64,000 bases of DNA from Endobacterium cereale (GTDB taxonomy: Bacteria > Pseudomonadota > Alphaproteobacteria > Rhizobiales > Rhizobiaceae): positions 142,046 through 206,045 of the forward strand of contig NZ_WIXI01000039.1 of the NCBI RefSeq assembly GCF_009617585.1, read 5' to 3'. Of the stretch, positions 18,615 to 27,782 are shown piece after piece. Below the pieces are notes generated by a model that did no database searches, was not told the DNA's origin, and worked only from the letters and a program-made list of their open reading frames with translations. The first letter of the stretch is position 1. Every line of letters begins with the position of its first letter. The position numbers and the translations under genes were made by a program.

Positions 18615-19409
18615 TTACTTGCCGATGGGAAACTGAAAGTTCATGCTGGCGAAAATTTGCCACTTTGGCGCGCCGGGACCGTCGTGCCAGACGGTGTATT
18701 GCGGCTCGATGAAGGCGTTCAAAGTGATGCCCTTTTCAAGCTGGAAGACTTTGCCGATGCCAGCGCCGACCGGGACGTAGGACGAACCGCTCTCAAGGTT
18801 GAAATTCCAGGTGGCGGAAGAGCGCAGGTACCAGCCTTCAGAGAGGTTGATGTTGAGGATCGGCTGAAAGGTGAACAGGTTCACGTCCTCGCGAAAGTCT
18901 GATCCTGCAAACGAGGTCTGATAGGTCACCAGCCCGCCGAGCAGTCCCCAGTCCTGCGGAGCAACCACGATGCCAGCCCCGCCGACCTGCCACTTCCCGC
19001 TGCCGAGTGAATCGTCCGTCGCGGTTGGAAGGACAATGAGAGGTCCAGCGCCAAACGTGACGTCGCCTTTCTTCGGAAGAATGAAAATGTCCATCAGCGT
19101 TAGATCGCCCAGGCCCGTCACGTAACCTGACGGGGTGTCCGGCGACGTCGCGATGGGAAGTGTGAACCGCAGAAGCTGTGGAAGCCCGAACATGTCCGAC
19201 GGCACCAGCCCGCGTAGCAGGAACTGGTTGGCGTGCGGGTCGCCCGGCGTGTCGATGAACGACGGTATGTAGTAGTCCTGCAGGTTTATCGTGATTTTTG
19301 GCGTAAGCGGGTTGTTCGCTTCGTTGACGGATTCGTGGACCTCTTGGCCGAGGGCAGGCGAAAGAGTACCTATTGCCACAGCGACTGAAGCCAATAATAC
19401 CTGGCGCAT
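18615..19409 (-). CDS. Outer-membrane beta-barrel protein, phenol_MetA_deg-like
   Basis: The 264-aa protein has a signal peptide (MRQVLLASVAVAIGTLSPALG). The body has alternating amphipathic strands: GLGDLTLMDIFILPKK, then FGAGPLIVLPTATDD and GGLVTYQTSFAG. The end, IFASMNFQFPIGK, looks like a final barrel strand. This is the pattern of putative outer-membrane transporters in the phenol_MetA_deg/neuromedin U-like group; the substrate is unknown. An AGGTGAAAG site precedes the start. Sites 1A and 1B of the TGTWACNGTWACA motif lie 59-103 bp upstream, so it belongs to the regulon and is divergent from the regulator unit. Confidence 0.75.
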   Translation of the reverse strand: MRQVLLASVAVAIGTLSPALGQEVHESVNEANNPLTPKITINLQDYYIPSFIDTPGDPHANQFLLRGLVPSDMFGLPQLLRFTLPIATSPDTPSGYVTGLGDLTLMDIFILPKKGDVTFGAGPLIVLPTATDDSLGSGKWQVGGAGIVVAPQDWGLLGGLVTYQTSFAGSDFREDVNLFTFQPILNINLSEGWYLRSSATWNFNLESGSSYVPVGAGIGKVFQLEKGITLNAFIEPQYTVWHDGPGAPKWQIFASMNFQFPIGK

Positions 19410-19467
19410 CTTTCACCTCCAATATCTTGGGGCGAAGTCCAGCACGAAAGACGGGCAACCGACACAT

Positions 19468-19512
19468 TGTTACTGTTACAGCGGGACGCCATTCGGCGAT
19501 GTAACAGTAACA
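19468..19512. promoter_or_regulatory. TGTWACNGTWACA motif, sites 1A and 1B
   Basis: TGTTACTGTTACA at 19468-19480 and its exact reverse complement TGTAACAGTAACA at 19500-19512 form an inverted pair with starts 32 bp apart (about three helical turns). The pair lies between the barrel gene at 18615-19409 and the rightward genes at 19591 and 19986. This is the clearest arrangement of the motif and suggests binding by a dimer or tetramer that controls both directions. Confidence 0.85.
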
Positions 19513-19590
19513 TTCTCGCATTTTGTGCGCGGCCATGGACGAATGAATGGAGACCAGAATTAAGTACCCGACGAAGGAGTGCCCCAAACC

Positions 19591-19890
19591 ATGGGCTCGT
19601 CCAGAGATACCGCTCATCGCGGTCTGCTGAAACTAATGCTGCGGTTGCCACGGCGACGCGGCGACCTTCAACATCTCTGGTCGCACGATGACACCTTCCC
19701 AGCCTTATGCGAGGCGTATGACGACGCGACCACCACTCTGGAGCGACTCGTCTTGAACCCCCGTCCCCAAGAAACAGGCTTGCAGGAAGAATATCGGGGA
19801 CTATGCCGCGACCTCGAAGATGACGTCGAGCGACATTGTCGTCACAAAGCGACACGATCCCAATCTGAGCCACCCGGCCACAAGCGTTAG
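19591..19890 (+). CDS. Small conserved-looking protein of unknown function
   Basis: The 99-aa protein is mostly helical and charged, with HLWSHDDTFPALCEAYDDAT near the middle and EYRGLCRDLEDDVERHC toward the end. This is the layout of many small rhizobial proteins with no assigned role. It has no signal peptide or membrane span. The ATG at 19591 lies 11 bp after GAAGGAG; a GTG at 19579 is an alternative. It lies between the inverted motif pair and the regulator gene and is probably cotranscribed with it. Confidence 0.55.
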   Translation: MGSSRDTAHRGLLKLMLRLPRRRGDLQHLWSHDDTFPALCEAYDDATTTLERLVLNPRPQETGLQEEYRGLCRDLEDDVERHCRHKATRSQSEPPGHKR

Positions 19891-19985
19891 CTATTGAGAC
19901 AGACTATCATATTTACCAATTGCTACTTTAGGTGAAGTCGAGCATATTCGCGCTAGCTCACGTACGGACATCACGAGGTGGCGAC

Positions 19986-21692
19986 ATGGTTGCGAAGGGC
20001 GTAGGGGAAACGGATGCCGTACCGGATGAAGTGGCGAGAATGGAGGCCGAAAGGCTGCTTGCCGACCCCCGCCTTCACGTTTCCGATCGACATAAACTGT
20101 TTCTCAGGTATATCATCGATGCACTGTTCGAGGGCCGCAGCGACTCGGTGAAGGCATACTCGATCGCGATCGACGTCTTCAACAGACCCCCGACGTTTGA
20201 CCCGTCTTCTGATCCCATCGTCCGAATAGAAGCAACACGTCTTCGCGAAGCCCTTGCAAAGTATTACGAACTGCTTGGCGAAGAGGAAGGTGTTCGACTT
20301 GACATCGCGCGGGGGCGATACATTCCTATCTTCAGTCCACGCTCTCACAAGCCCTGCCTCGAAGAGATATGCTCCGAGGACGAAGTTCTTCCTCCTGAAA
20401 CCAGACCAGTGCCAAACCTTGGTCGGGCACTCCCGATAAAAGGCACTCTGGTCGCGATTTTCGCTGTGACGGTAGCCGTTGGCGGCAGTTATGCGGCGTA
20501 CCGTCAACTTACTGTTTCTCGTGCCGACACGGACAGGCCAGTCGTCGAACTGAACTTGACGGGGTCACCCGCTGGCTGGGAACCTGACATGCTGGCCGAA
20601 AACCTGTCCTCATCGATGACCCGTTTCGGAACGGTGCGGCTGAGGGACACGCCGAAGACACGCGGGGCCACTACTTCCGTCGGCCAGTCCTCCTATGTCG
20701 TAACCGTCAGATATACCGAGGATGCGAACGGCGCTTCCCTCCGCTCGCGCGTTTCTGATCCGGCGACCGGAGAGACGATCTGGACGAGCGAGGATCGCAG
20801 GAATACCTCCGACAAACCGAGGGAGCTGGCTCTCGAAGAGCTTGTATATGCGGTTTCTCGCAAGATCGCAGGCCCCGTGGGTATCGTGAACGTCTCGGAG
20901 TTACGGCAAAATCTTCCGATATCGACCACAGGGAATATTTGCGTCCTCAGGGGAGAAACTGCGGTCGAGCAACGCAGTCGTGGCGGCCTGAAGGCCGTTC
21001 GTCCGTGCCTTGAAGCGACCATCGCGGCCGACCCCGGCGATGCGGATGCAATGGCCACGCTCGCGCGGGTCTATCTCTGGACAGGACGCGCCGACGGAGA
21101 CCCAAGCTTCTTCGCCCGCGGCCTGGAGCTCGCCAATCGCGCAACAACCTCCGCGCCTTCGTCCCCGCGGGCAGCGCTTGCTCAACTGGCGACCCAGTAC
21201 CAGGTCGGCCAGAACGATACCTCGATCGCCGCGGGACGCCGCGGGCTCGTCCTCAACCCCGAGAACGCCGACCTCCGCGCCAAGCTTGCCATGGCCGTCT
21301 TCCTGAGCGGTTACTGGGAAGAAGGCGTGCGTCTCGCGCGCGAAGCCGTCGATCTCGCAGGCGAGAGCATCCGTGACGCGAGCTTCGTTATGATCTTGGA
21401 TGCTTATCGCAATGGCCAGTACGCCGAGGCCGCATCTCTAGCGCGCCAGATTCCTGCCGCAGATACTCCGACAGCGATACTGAAGCTCGCAGCCGTCGCC
21501 CGGCTGGGCGACAAGACGGCGACGAGCAAGGAAATCGCGACCGCCCGCATGCAGCATCCGGACCTGGATAAGGTCGTGTCGGCGATGCTCACGGGAACCA
21601 GATATAATTCCGATCTGGAAGATGCATTACGCCAGGGCATCGAAGCGTCGGGGCTGACGTCGCCCGAATTCGCCGCGAACGGGCCATTGTAA
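19986..21692 (+). CDS. ToxR/CadC-like membrane regulator with TPR-like periplasmic part
   Basis: The 568-aa protein starts with a cytoplasmic domain (about 14-120) containing LFLRYIIDALFEGRSDSVKA, DPIVRIEATRLREALAKYY and VRLDIARGRYIPIF. This module is often annotated as winged-helix-like, and its final hairpin resembles the wing of OmpR-type domains. One membrane segment follows (about 152-172, GTLVAIFAVTVAVGGSYAA). The periplasmic part has helical repeats (about 330-560) like TPRs. The topology matches one-component regulators such as ToxR and CadC. GAGGTGG precedes the ATG at 19986. Sites 1A/1B lie upstream and site 2 spans its stop codon, so it is the prime candidate to bind the motif. DNA binding is inferred. 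Confidence 0.7.
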   Translation: MVAKGVGETDAVPDEVARMEAERLLADPRLHVSDRHKLFLRYIIDALFEGRSDSVKAYSIAIDVFNRPPTFDPSSDPIVRIEATRLREALAKYYELLGEEEGVRLDIARGRYIPIFSPRSHKPCLEEICSEDEVLPPETRPVPNLGRALPIKGTLVAIFAVTVAVGGSYAAYRQLTVSRADTDRPVVELNLTGSPAGWEPDMLAENLSSSMTRFGTVRLRDTPKTRGATTSVGQSSYVVTVRYTEDANGASLRSRVSDPATGETIWTSEDRRNTSDKPRELALEELVYAVSRKIAGPVGIVNVSELRQNLPISTTGNICVLRGETAVEQRSRGGLKAVRPCLEATIAADPGDADAMATLARVYLWTGRADGDPSFFARGLELANRATTSAPSSPRAALAQLATQYQVGQNDTSIAAGRRGLVLNPENADLRAKLAMAVFLSGYWEEGVRLAREAVDLAGESIRDASFVMILDAYRNGQYAEAASLARQIPAADTPTAILKLAAVARLGDKTATSKEIATARMQHPDLDKVVSAMLTGTRYNSDLEDALRQGIEASGLTSPEFAANGPL

Positions 21693-21700
21693 CTGTAACA
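21688..21700. promoter_or_regulatory. TGTWACNGTWACA motif, site 2
   Basis: TGTAACTGTAACA overlaps the TAA stop of the regulator gene and lies 79 bp before the start of the barrel gene at 21779. The flank CGGGCCATTGT is shared with site 3 at 24036, so the conserved site may extend leftward. Confidence 0.85.
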
Positions 21701-21778
21701 TCCTTGCTTCTAGGCGCGGAATGAACTTCCCTTTCCCGGGTCCGCGGTGACGGACTGACGAAGTCGAAGGGCCATCTC

Positions 21779-22780
21779 ATGCGCATCCAGCCTACCTTCC
21801 TCGTAAACGCCGTTGTTGCTTCTTTCGGTACACTGCTGGCATTGACCATGGGCACCACTGCGGTCAATGCCGCGGAAGGCGGCGCAGGCTTCTACCTCCT
21901 GGGATCGAAAGGGCCTGCCGCTGCGATCACCCCGCCGCCGGGCGTCTTCTTCTCCAATGATATCTATATCTATTCGGGCGAGCTGGGAGGTGGAAGAGCG
22001 CTCCCTTCGGGCGGGCGTCTGGCCGTCGGCGTGGACGGGGCCGCGGCGATCGACGTGCCTACCGTTCTCTGGGTACTTCCGGAAGACATCATGGGGGGAC
22101 ATCTTGGGCTGACTGCGACGTTGCCAATCGGATGGAAGAACACGGATGCCGACGTGACCCTCGCAGGTCCTCGAGGCGGAACCGCTTCAGGTTCGATCTC
22201 CGACCCGGTATTCACGGTAGGCGATCCCGTCGTCGGCGCACTGCTTGGATGGGAGGAAGGCAACTTCCACTGGCAGACCAGCCTGCTGGTCAATGTCCCG
22301 ATCGGAGACTACCAAGAGGGCGAGATTTCAAACATCGCGTTCCATCACTGGGGTGCAGACGTTTCGGCGGGCCTGACCTGGCTCGACCCGGCAATCGGTC
22401 TCGACCTTTCGGCCGTTGTCGGCATGACGTTCAACGCCGAAAACCCGGCGACAGACTATCGGACTGGCAACGAATTCCATTTCGAATGGGCGGCTGTCCA
22501 GCATTTCAACGAGCAGTTCGACGCGGGTCTGGTTGGCTACTACTATGACCAAGTCACGGGAGACAGCGGCGCGGGTGCGACAAGCGACTTCAAAGGCCGG
22601 GTGGCCGCGATCGGCGCGACGATCGGATGGAACTTCAAAGCGGGCGAGCTGCCGATTTCGGCGCGTGTAAAGTATTTCCACGAGTTTGCCGCCGAGAACC
22701 GCGCAGAGGGAGACGCTGTCTACCTAAGCATATCAATGCCGCTTTCGATAACGAAGCCAACGAACATCGCGGCGAAGTAG
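21779..22780 (+). CDS. Outer-membrane transporter-like protein, phenol_MetA_deg family
   Basis: The 333-aa protein has a signal peptide of about 31 residues ending TTAVNAAE. After it comes GGAGFYLLGSKGPAAAITPPPG, the typical opening of phenol_MetA_deg/SphA-like outer-membrane proteins. Barrel-like strands follow, including WQTSLLVNVPIGDYQEGEIS and VGYYYDQVTGDSGAG. These proteins are thought to move hydrophobic or aromatic compounds through the outer membrane. It directly precedes a lipoprotein hydrolase and is controlled by motif site 2, so uptake and hydrolysis of one substrate class is a reasonable guess. Confidence 0.82.
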   Translation: MRIQPTFLVNAVVASFGTLLALTMGTTAVNAAEGGAGFYLLGSKGPAAAITPPPGVFFSNDIYIYSGELGGGRALPSGGRLAVGVDGAAAIDVPTVLWVLPEDIMGGHLGLTATLPIGWKNTDADVTLAGPRGGTASGSISDPVFTVGDPVVGALLGWEEGNFHWQTSLLVNVPIGDYQEGEISNIAFHHWGADVSAGLTWLDPAIGLDLSAVVGMTFNAENPATDYRTGNEFHFEWAAVQHFNEQFDAGLVGYYYDQVTGDSGAGATSDFKGRVAAIGATIGWNFKAGELPISARVKYFHEFAAENRAEGDAVYLSISMPLSITKPTNIAAK

Positions 22781-24019
22781 GTGCCCGGCGTGAACCGCCA
22801 GAACTCATCTTGCGTTGCGTTGATTCTCTGCCTTGCGCTGTCTGGCTGCGGCCATCCGGTCGGCGTGATGCAGCCCGTCCCATTGGCCCCCTCTGCCAAG
22901 TCGGCGATCCAGATCGACATGCTTGTCGCCACCACGCGGCAGCCGTCCGGAGACAGCGCCACGCTTTTCAATGGTGAACGCAGTCCCAAACCTTCCATGA
23001 CCGACGTAGCCGTGTCGATCCCTCTAAGAAGGGAGCCGGGTACCGTTCAGTGGCCAAAGCGCCTGCCTGCCGATCCGGCGACAGACTTCACCGTTACCAG
23101 GGTAAAGCAGATCGATACGGTGGCGGACGGTAGGGCTTGGTTCCGGCAGCATCTTGAGGGCGGGCACGCCCTGGTATTTGTGCACGGCTTCAATAACAGA
23201 TACGAGGACAGCGTCTTCCGTCTCGCTCAGATTGTCCACGACAGCGGCATGCAGGCCACGCCTATTCTGTTCACGTGGCCGTCGAGGGCGGAGCTCACGG
23301 GCTACGAATACGACAAGGAAAGCACAAACTATTCGAGGACCGCGCTAGAGCAATCGCTCCGGGTATTGGCAGCCGATCCGGCTGTAAAGGACATTACAAT
23401 CCTTGCCCATTCAATGGGTACTTGGCTTGCGATGGAATCGTTGCGCCAGATGGGCATTCGCGACGGCCATGTTAATTCGAAGATCGACAACGTCATTCTC
23501 GCCTCCCCTGATATCGACATCCAGGTCTTCGCCAAACAGTTCGCGGAAATGGGCGACCCCAAACCAAAATTCACGATTTTCGTATCGCAAGACGACCGGG
23601 CATTGGCGGCTTCCAGCTTCATCACGGGAAACGTGTCGCGTCTGGGCGCAATCGATCCGTCCGCGGAGCCTTATCGCTCACGTCTGGAAAAGGCGGGTAT
23701 CACCGCCGTCGACCTAACCAAGGTGAAAACCGAAGACAGTCTGCATCATGGAAAGTTCGCGGAGAGCCCTCAGATCGTTCAGCTCATCGGCCAGCGGCTG
23801 ATGACGGGTCAAACGCTGACTGACAGCAACGTCTCTCTCGGCCAGGGCATCACAGCCGTTGTCGGCGGAACGGCCCGCACTGTCGGTAGCTTCGCCGGTG
23901 CGGCTGTTACCGCACCACTCCTGATCGTCCAGCCGCCTTCAAGAAATGCGCTTCCAGCAGGAAGCGATGTGGAAGCAGACCTGAAGGCCACTCACCAGTC
24001 GCCTCTTTCGGCCAAATGA
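22781..24019 (+). CDS. Lipoprotein alpha/beta hydrolase, DUF900 type
   Basis: The protein is 412 aa from a GTG at 22781 (a GTG at 22790 is also possible). A lipoprotein signal ends LALSGC, so it should be membrane-anchored. The hydrolase domain (about 40-330) has the oxyanion region LVFVHGFNNRYEDSV, the DUF900 strand TPILFTWPSRAELTGYEYD, and the nucleophile elbow ILAHSMGTW with the catalytic serine. ASPDIDIQVFAKQF and a later histidine could complete the triad. The stop of the barrel gene is immediately upstream, so the two are one operon. The natural substrate is unknown. Confidence 0.83.
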   Translation: MPGVNRQNSSCVALILCLALSGCGHPVGVMQPVPLAPSAKSAIQIDMLVATTRQPSGDSATLFNGERSPKPSMTDVAVSIPLRREPGTVQWPKRLPADPATDFTVTRVKQIDTVADGRAWFRQHLEGGHALVFVHGFNNRYEDSVFRLAQIVHDSGMQATPILFTWPSRAELTGYEYDKESTNYSRTALEQSLRVLAADPAVKDITILAHSMGTWLAMESLRQMGIRDGHVNSKIDNVILASPDIDIQVFAKQFAEMGDPKPKFTIFVSQDDRALAASSFITGNVSRLGAIDPSAEPYRSRLEKAGITAVDLTKVKTEDSLHHGKFAESPQIVQLIGQRLMTGQTLTDSNVSLGQGITAVVGGTARTVGSFAGAAVTAPLLIVQPPSRNALPAGSDVEADLKATHQSPLSAK

Positions 24020-24035
24020 TCGGGAAACGGGCCAT

Positions 24036-24071
24036 TGTTACCCTCAAGTTACGTAGCCTGTAACTGTAACA
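24036..24071. promoter_or_regulatory. TGTWACNGTWACA motif, site 3 with half sites
   Basis: A full site TGTAACTGTAACA lies at 24059-24071, with half sites TGTTAC (24036) and GTTACG (24048) to its left. The arylsulfatase gene starts 90 bp downstream. CGGGCCATTGT precedes the left half site as at site 2. Confidence 0.82.
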
Positions 24072-24160
24072 AGCTTACCGCCTCCCCCTGCTTGACGCAC
24101 TATCGCGGCGGATATCCGACCGAGTACCGGATGCACCCGGAAGCAGAAAGGAATCGTATA

Positions 24161-25816
24161 ATGAGTAAGCCTGTCTCTCGGAGACTTCTCGCCGCGACGG
24201 CCGCGGTCGTTATGACCCTGACCTCGGCCTCTATCGCCTCCCCCGCCCTTGCACAACAAGCTGCTCCTGCCCCCGCGACGGGAACCACGCCGCCCGCCGC
24301 GGCAAACAATGCTCGACCCAATATCCTTGTCATCTTCGGCGACGACATCGGGCAGACGAACGTCAGCGCCTATTCGATGGGCGTGGTCGGGTACAAGACG
24401 CCGAACATCGACCGTATCGCCAAAGAAGGGATGATGTTCACCGACTATTACGCCGAGAACTCCTGCACGGCGGGTCGATCGACGTTCATCACCGGACAGG
24501 CATGCCTGCGCACCGGGCTCTGCAAGGTCGGAGCGCCCGGCGCGCCCGTCGGCCTGCAGGCTGGAGACATGACAATCGCGCAAGCCCTCAAACCGTTGGG
24601 TTACGCCACGGCCCAGTTCGGCAAGAACCATCTCGGCGACCGCGACGAGTATCTTCCCACGCGGCACGGATTCGACGAATTCTTCGGCAACCTCTATCAC
24701 CTGAATGCAGAGGAAGAACCCGAAGCACCTTATTGGCCGAAGGATGACACGGAGTTCCTGAAGGCCTACGATCCGCGCGGGGTCATTAAAGCGACAGCCG
24801 ACGGCAAGGTCGAGGATACCGGGCCACTCACCACAAAGCGGATGGAAACGATCGACGACGACACCACGTCGGCGGCCATCGATTTCATGAGCAGACAGGT
24901 CAAGGCCGAAAAGCCGTTCTTCACCTGGATGAACGCGACGCGGATGCACATATTCACCCACGTCCGCGAGAGCATGCGTGGCCAGAGCGGCATGCCCGGC
25001 AACGAGTACGGGGACGGTATGGTCGAGCACGACGGCCATGTCGGAAAGCTGCTCAAGGCTCTTGATGATCTCGGCATCGCCGACAATACGATTGTCGTAT
25101 ACACGACCGATAACGGGCCAAACCAGTTCTCTTGGCCTGATGCGGCAACGACCCCCTTCCGCAGCGAGAAGAACACAAACTGGGAAGGTGCCTTCCGCGT
25201 GCCTGCCCTCGTAAGATGGCCAGGCCGTATCCAGCCCGGTCAGGTCTCGAATCAGATGTTCTCCGGTCTCGACTGGTTCCCGACCCTCGTGGCAGCGGCG
25301 GGCGACCCTGACGTAAAGAGCCGTCTGCTGACAGGCTGGACACCGGAAGGGAGTACGACCAGCTTCCGCAACCATCTCGACGGCTACAACCAGCTCGACT
25401 ACATCACGGGCAAAACAGAAACGAGCGCCCGCAAAGACTTCTACTACTTCGACGATGACGGTGATCTGGTGGCGACCCGTTACGATGACTGGAAGGTCGT
25501 CTTCAAGGAGCAGCCTGCGCCTGGGGGCTTCCAGGTATGGCAGACCCCGTTCACCACGTGGCGGATACCCAAGCTGTTTAACCTGCGTATGGACCCATAC
25601 GAGAGGGCCGACACAGTCTCCGACCAGTATAATGACTGGCTGGTTCGCAACGATTACCTGCTTGTAAAAGGACAGCTACAGGGGGCGGCGTTCCTGGAAA
25701 CCTTCGTAAAATATCCGCCGAGCCAGCGTGTGGCGAGCTTCAACATCGAAGGCGTTCGCGCCCAGGTGGACAAGGCGATCGACCAGTCGTTCAAGGATCG
25801 CGGCATCGAGAAGTAG
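24161..25816 (+). CDS. Periplasmic arylsulfatase, type I
   Basis: Type I sulfatases hydrolyse sulfate esters with a formylglycine made from an active-site cysteine. The 551-aa protein has a signal peptide (about 1-32) and the metal site FGDDIGQTN (D61, D62). The modification motif is NSCTAGRSTF with C102, a C-x-A-x-R variant of the usual C-x-P-x-R. Later metal ligands are in YTTDNGPNQFSWPDA, and FGKNHLGDR is a family signature. A converting enzyme (FGE) is encoded at 32205 in the same regulon. The ATG at 24161 has AAAGGAA upstream. Phosphonate or phosphate ester activity cannot be excluded. Confidence 0.88.
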   Translation: MSKPVSRRLLAATAAVVMTLTSASIASPALAQQAAPAPATGTTPPAAANNARPNILVIFGDDIGQTNVSAYSMGVVGYKTPNIDRIAKEGMMFTDYYAENSCTAGRSTFITGQACLRTGLCKVGAPGAPVGLQAGDMTIAQALKPLGYATAQFGKNHLGDRDEYLPTRHGFDEFFGNLYHLNAEEEPEAPYWPKDDTEFLKAYDPRGVIKATADGKVEDTGPLTTKRMETIDDDTTSAAIDFMSRQVKAEKPFFTWMNATRMHIFTHVRESMRGQSGMPGNEYGDGMVEHDGHVGKLLKALDDLGIADNTIVVYTTDNGPNQFSWPDAATTPFRSEKNTNWEGAFRVPALVRWPGRIQPGQVSNQMFSGLDWFPTLVAAAGDPDVKSRLLTGWTPEGSTTSFRNHLDGYNQLDYITGKTETSARKDFYYFDDDGDLVATRYDDWKVVFKEQPAPGGFQVWQTPFTTWRIPKLFNLRMDPYERADTVSDQYNDWLVRNDYLLVKGQLQGAAFLETFVKYPPSQRVASFNIEGVRAQVDKAIDQSFKDRGIEK

Positions 25817-25872
25817 CATCATAGGACGCGTCGTGTCGGCGCGCCCTTCTCATCCACTTGCGAGAGAACGCT

Positions 25873-26850
25873 ATGGCTCCGCGCGACGACATTCTCGAAC
25901 TTGGCAAGCGTATCGGCCAGTCCATCATCGGTCAGGATCAGATGGTCGAGCGGCTTCTGCTGGGGCTGCTTGCAAACGGTCATCTACTGGTAGAGGGCCT
26001 CCCAGGCCTCGCGAAGACACGGGCGATCAAGAGCCTAGCGAAAAATCTCGAAGCGGAACTCTCGCGGATACAGTTCACGCCCGACCTTCTGCCTGCCGAC
26101 ATCACCGGTTCCGAAATCTACTTCTCCGACGGAAGCAAAGGCGAGTTCAAATTCCAGCAGGGGCCAATCTTCGCCAACCTGATCCTCGCCGACGAGATCA
26201 ACCGCGCTCCAGCGAAGGTGCAGTCGGCCTTGCTGGAGGCCATGGAAGAACATCAAGTGACGGTGGGCGGTAAGAGCTATCCCCTGCCCGACCTGTTCAT
26301 GGTGATGGCGACGCAGAACCCGATCGAGCAGGAAGGCACCTATCCACTTCCAGAAGCGCAACTCGACCGTTTTCTGATGCATGTCGAAGTCGGCTATCCG
26401 GACGAGGCTTCGGAGGCTGCCATCATGCGTCTCAACCGGGACGAAGAGAACGAGGCTCATGGCGGTCCGAAGACAAATCCGCCGCAGAAGCTCGATCCAA
26501 AAGCCGTGTTCGACGCGAGAAGGGAGATCGGAACTGTCACGGTCTCGGACCCGGTCGAGAAATACATGGTCGCCCTGGTCTTCGCAACGCGCTATCCGGA
26601 ACGCTACGACAAGGACCTGGCCAATCTCCTGCAGGTCGGTGTGAGCCCGCGCGGGGTCATCGGTCTCGACAAGGTTTCACGGGCTTATGCCTGGCTCAAA
26701 GGCCGTGACTACGTCACGCCGGATGATGTGAAGGCGATTGTCCACGGGGTCTTCCGCCACAGGCTGATCCTGTCCTACGAGGCGCATGCGTCGAGCACCA
26801 CGCCGGACCAGGTCATCGACCGGATCGTGAAACTGGTGGCCGTGTCATGA
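25873..26850 (+). CDS. MoxR family AAA+ ATPase
   Basis: MoxR ATPases act with von Willebrand A-domain partners as chaperones in complex assembly. The 325-aa protein has Walker A GLPGLAKT (near residue 43), Walker B LILADEINRAPAKVQSALLE, and MATQNPIEQEGTYPLPEAQLDRF, the MoxR hallmark. The C-terminal lid includes SPRGVIGLDKVSRAYAWLKG. It starts 56 bp after the sulfatase stop and leads a run of genes overlapping by 1-14 bp through 32139. The whole run probably shares the promoter at motif site 3. Confidence 0.94.
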   Translation: MAPRDDILELGKRIGQSIIGQDQMVERLLLGLLANGHLLVEGLPGLAKTRAIKSLAKNLEAELSRIQFTPDLLPADITGSEIYFSDGSKGEFKFQQGPIFANLILADEINRAPAKVQSALLEAMEEHQVTVGGKSYPLPDLFMVMATQNPIEQEGTYPLPEAQLDRFLMHVEVGYPDEASEAAIMRLNRDEENEAHGGPKTNPPQKLDPKAVFDARREIGTVTVSDPVEKYMVALVFATRYPERYDKDLANLLQVGVSPRGVIGLDKVSRAYAWLKGRDYVTPDDVKAIVHGVFRHRLILSYEAHASSTTPDQVIDRIVKLVAVS

Positions 26851-27782
26851 GCGGCGGTGTCTACGTCTCGACCGAAGGCCTGGTGAAGCTGGAGACGCAA
26901 GCACGCGACCTGAGTTTCGTGCAGAAGGCACGCAGCCACCAGCAGCTTGCGGGACGCATGAATTCGACGATGCGGGGCCGTGGACTGACCTTCGAGGAAT
27001 TGCGTAACTACCTTCCAGGCGACGACATCCGGTCGATCGACTGGCGCGTCACAGCGCGGACGACGCGCCCTGTCGTAAGGGTCTATTCCGAGGAAAAGGA
27101 GCGCCCTGCCCTGATCGTCGTCGACCAGCGCATCAACATGTTCTTCGGCAGTCGCCGCGCGATGAAATCGGTAACGGCGGCGGAAGCGGCCATGCTGTGT
27201 GCCTGGCGGATACTGGGTTCGGGCGACAGGGTCGGCGGCTTTGTCCTCGGCGATACGGATACGGAGGAATTGAAGCCACACCGTAGTCGCAACGCAGTCA
27301 TTGCCTTTGCAGACCGGATCGCCACAAAAAACAATGAACTGAGAGCCAACGCCGGCGCGTCACGGGAGACCAGCCAGTTAGACGCAGTTCTGGAAACCGT
27401 CGCCACCCTTGCGCATCATGACCACCTCATTCTCTTGATCTCTGACCTCGATGGCCATACGCCACGCACGCGCGACCTCCTGCTGAGGCTGTCCTCCCGA
27501 AACGACGTGATCTGTCTCCTCGTCTACGATCCCTTTCTGCTCGCCCTGCCGAGCTCGGGCCACATTGTCGTGAGCGGCGGCGGACCTCAGGCGGAACTGG
27601 CATTGAAGACAGCGAGTACCCGCTCATCGATCGACGCCTTCGCCCGCAGCCGCGGTCGGGAATTGCTCGCGTGGCAAAACGAACTCGGACTACCGATGCT
27701 GCCGATCTCGGCTGCGGAAGAGACCGCGCCGCAACTTCGTCGCCTGCTGGAACAGTCCGCCTGGCGACAACGGAGGCGCTGA
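26847..27782 (+). CDS. DUF58 protein
   Basis: The 311-aa protein carries the DUF58 signature MRGRGLTFEELRNYLPGDD followed by RSIDWRVTARTTRPVVRV (about residues 46-80). A VWA-like fold follows (ALIVVDQRINM, then HDHLILLISDLDG). DUF58 proteins always accompany MoxR and link it to the BatA/BatB proteins. It overlaps the moxR stop by 4 bp (ATGA) and the next gene by one base, so the operon is tightly coupled. Confidence 0.93.
   Translation: MSGGVYVSTEGLVKLETQARDLSFVQKARSHQQLAGRMNSTMRGRGLTFEELRNYLPGDDIRSIDWRVTARTTRPVVRVYSEEKERPALIVVDQRINMFFGSRRAMKSVTAAEAAMLCAWRILGSGDRVGGFVLGDTDTEELKPHRSRNAVIAFADRIATKNNELRANAGASRETSQLDAVLETVATLAHHDHLILLISDLDGHTPRTRDLLLRLSSRNDVICLLVYDPFLLALPSSGHIVVSGGGPQAELALKTASTRSSIDAFARSRGRELLAWQNELGLPMLPISAAEETAPQLRRLLEQSAWRQRRR

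Noticed and set aside
24044..25375. 443-codon minus-strand frame opposite the arylsulfatase
   Set aside because: Composition mirrors the sulfatase codons and no family signature is seen.
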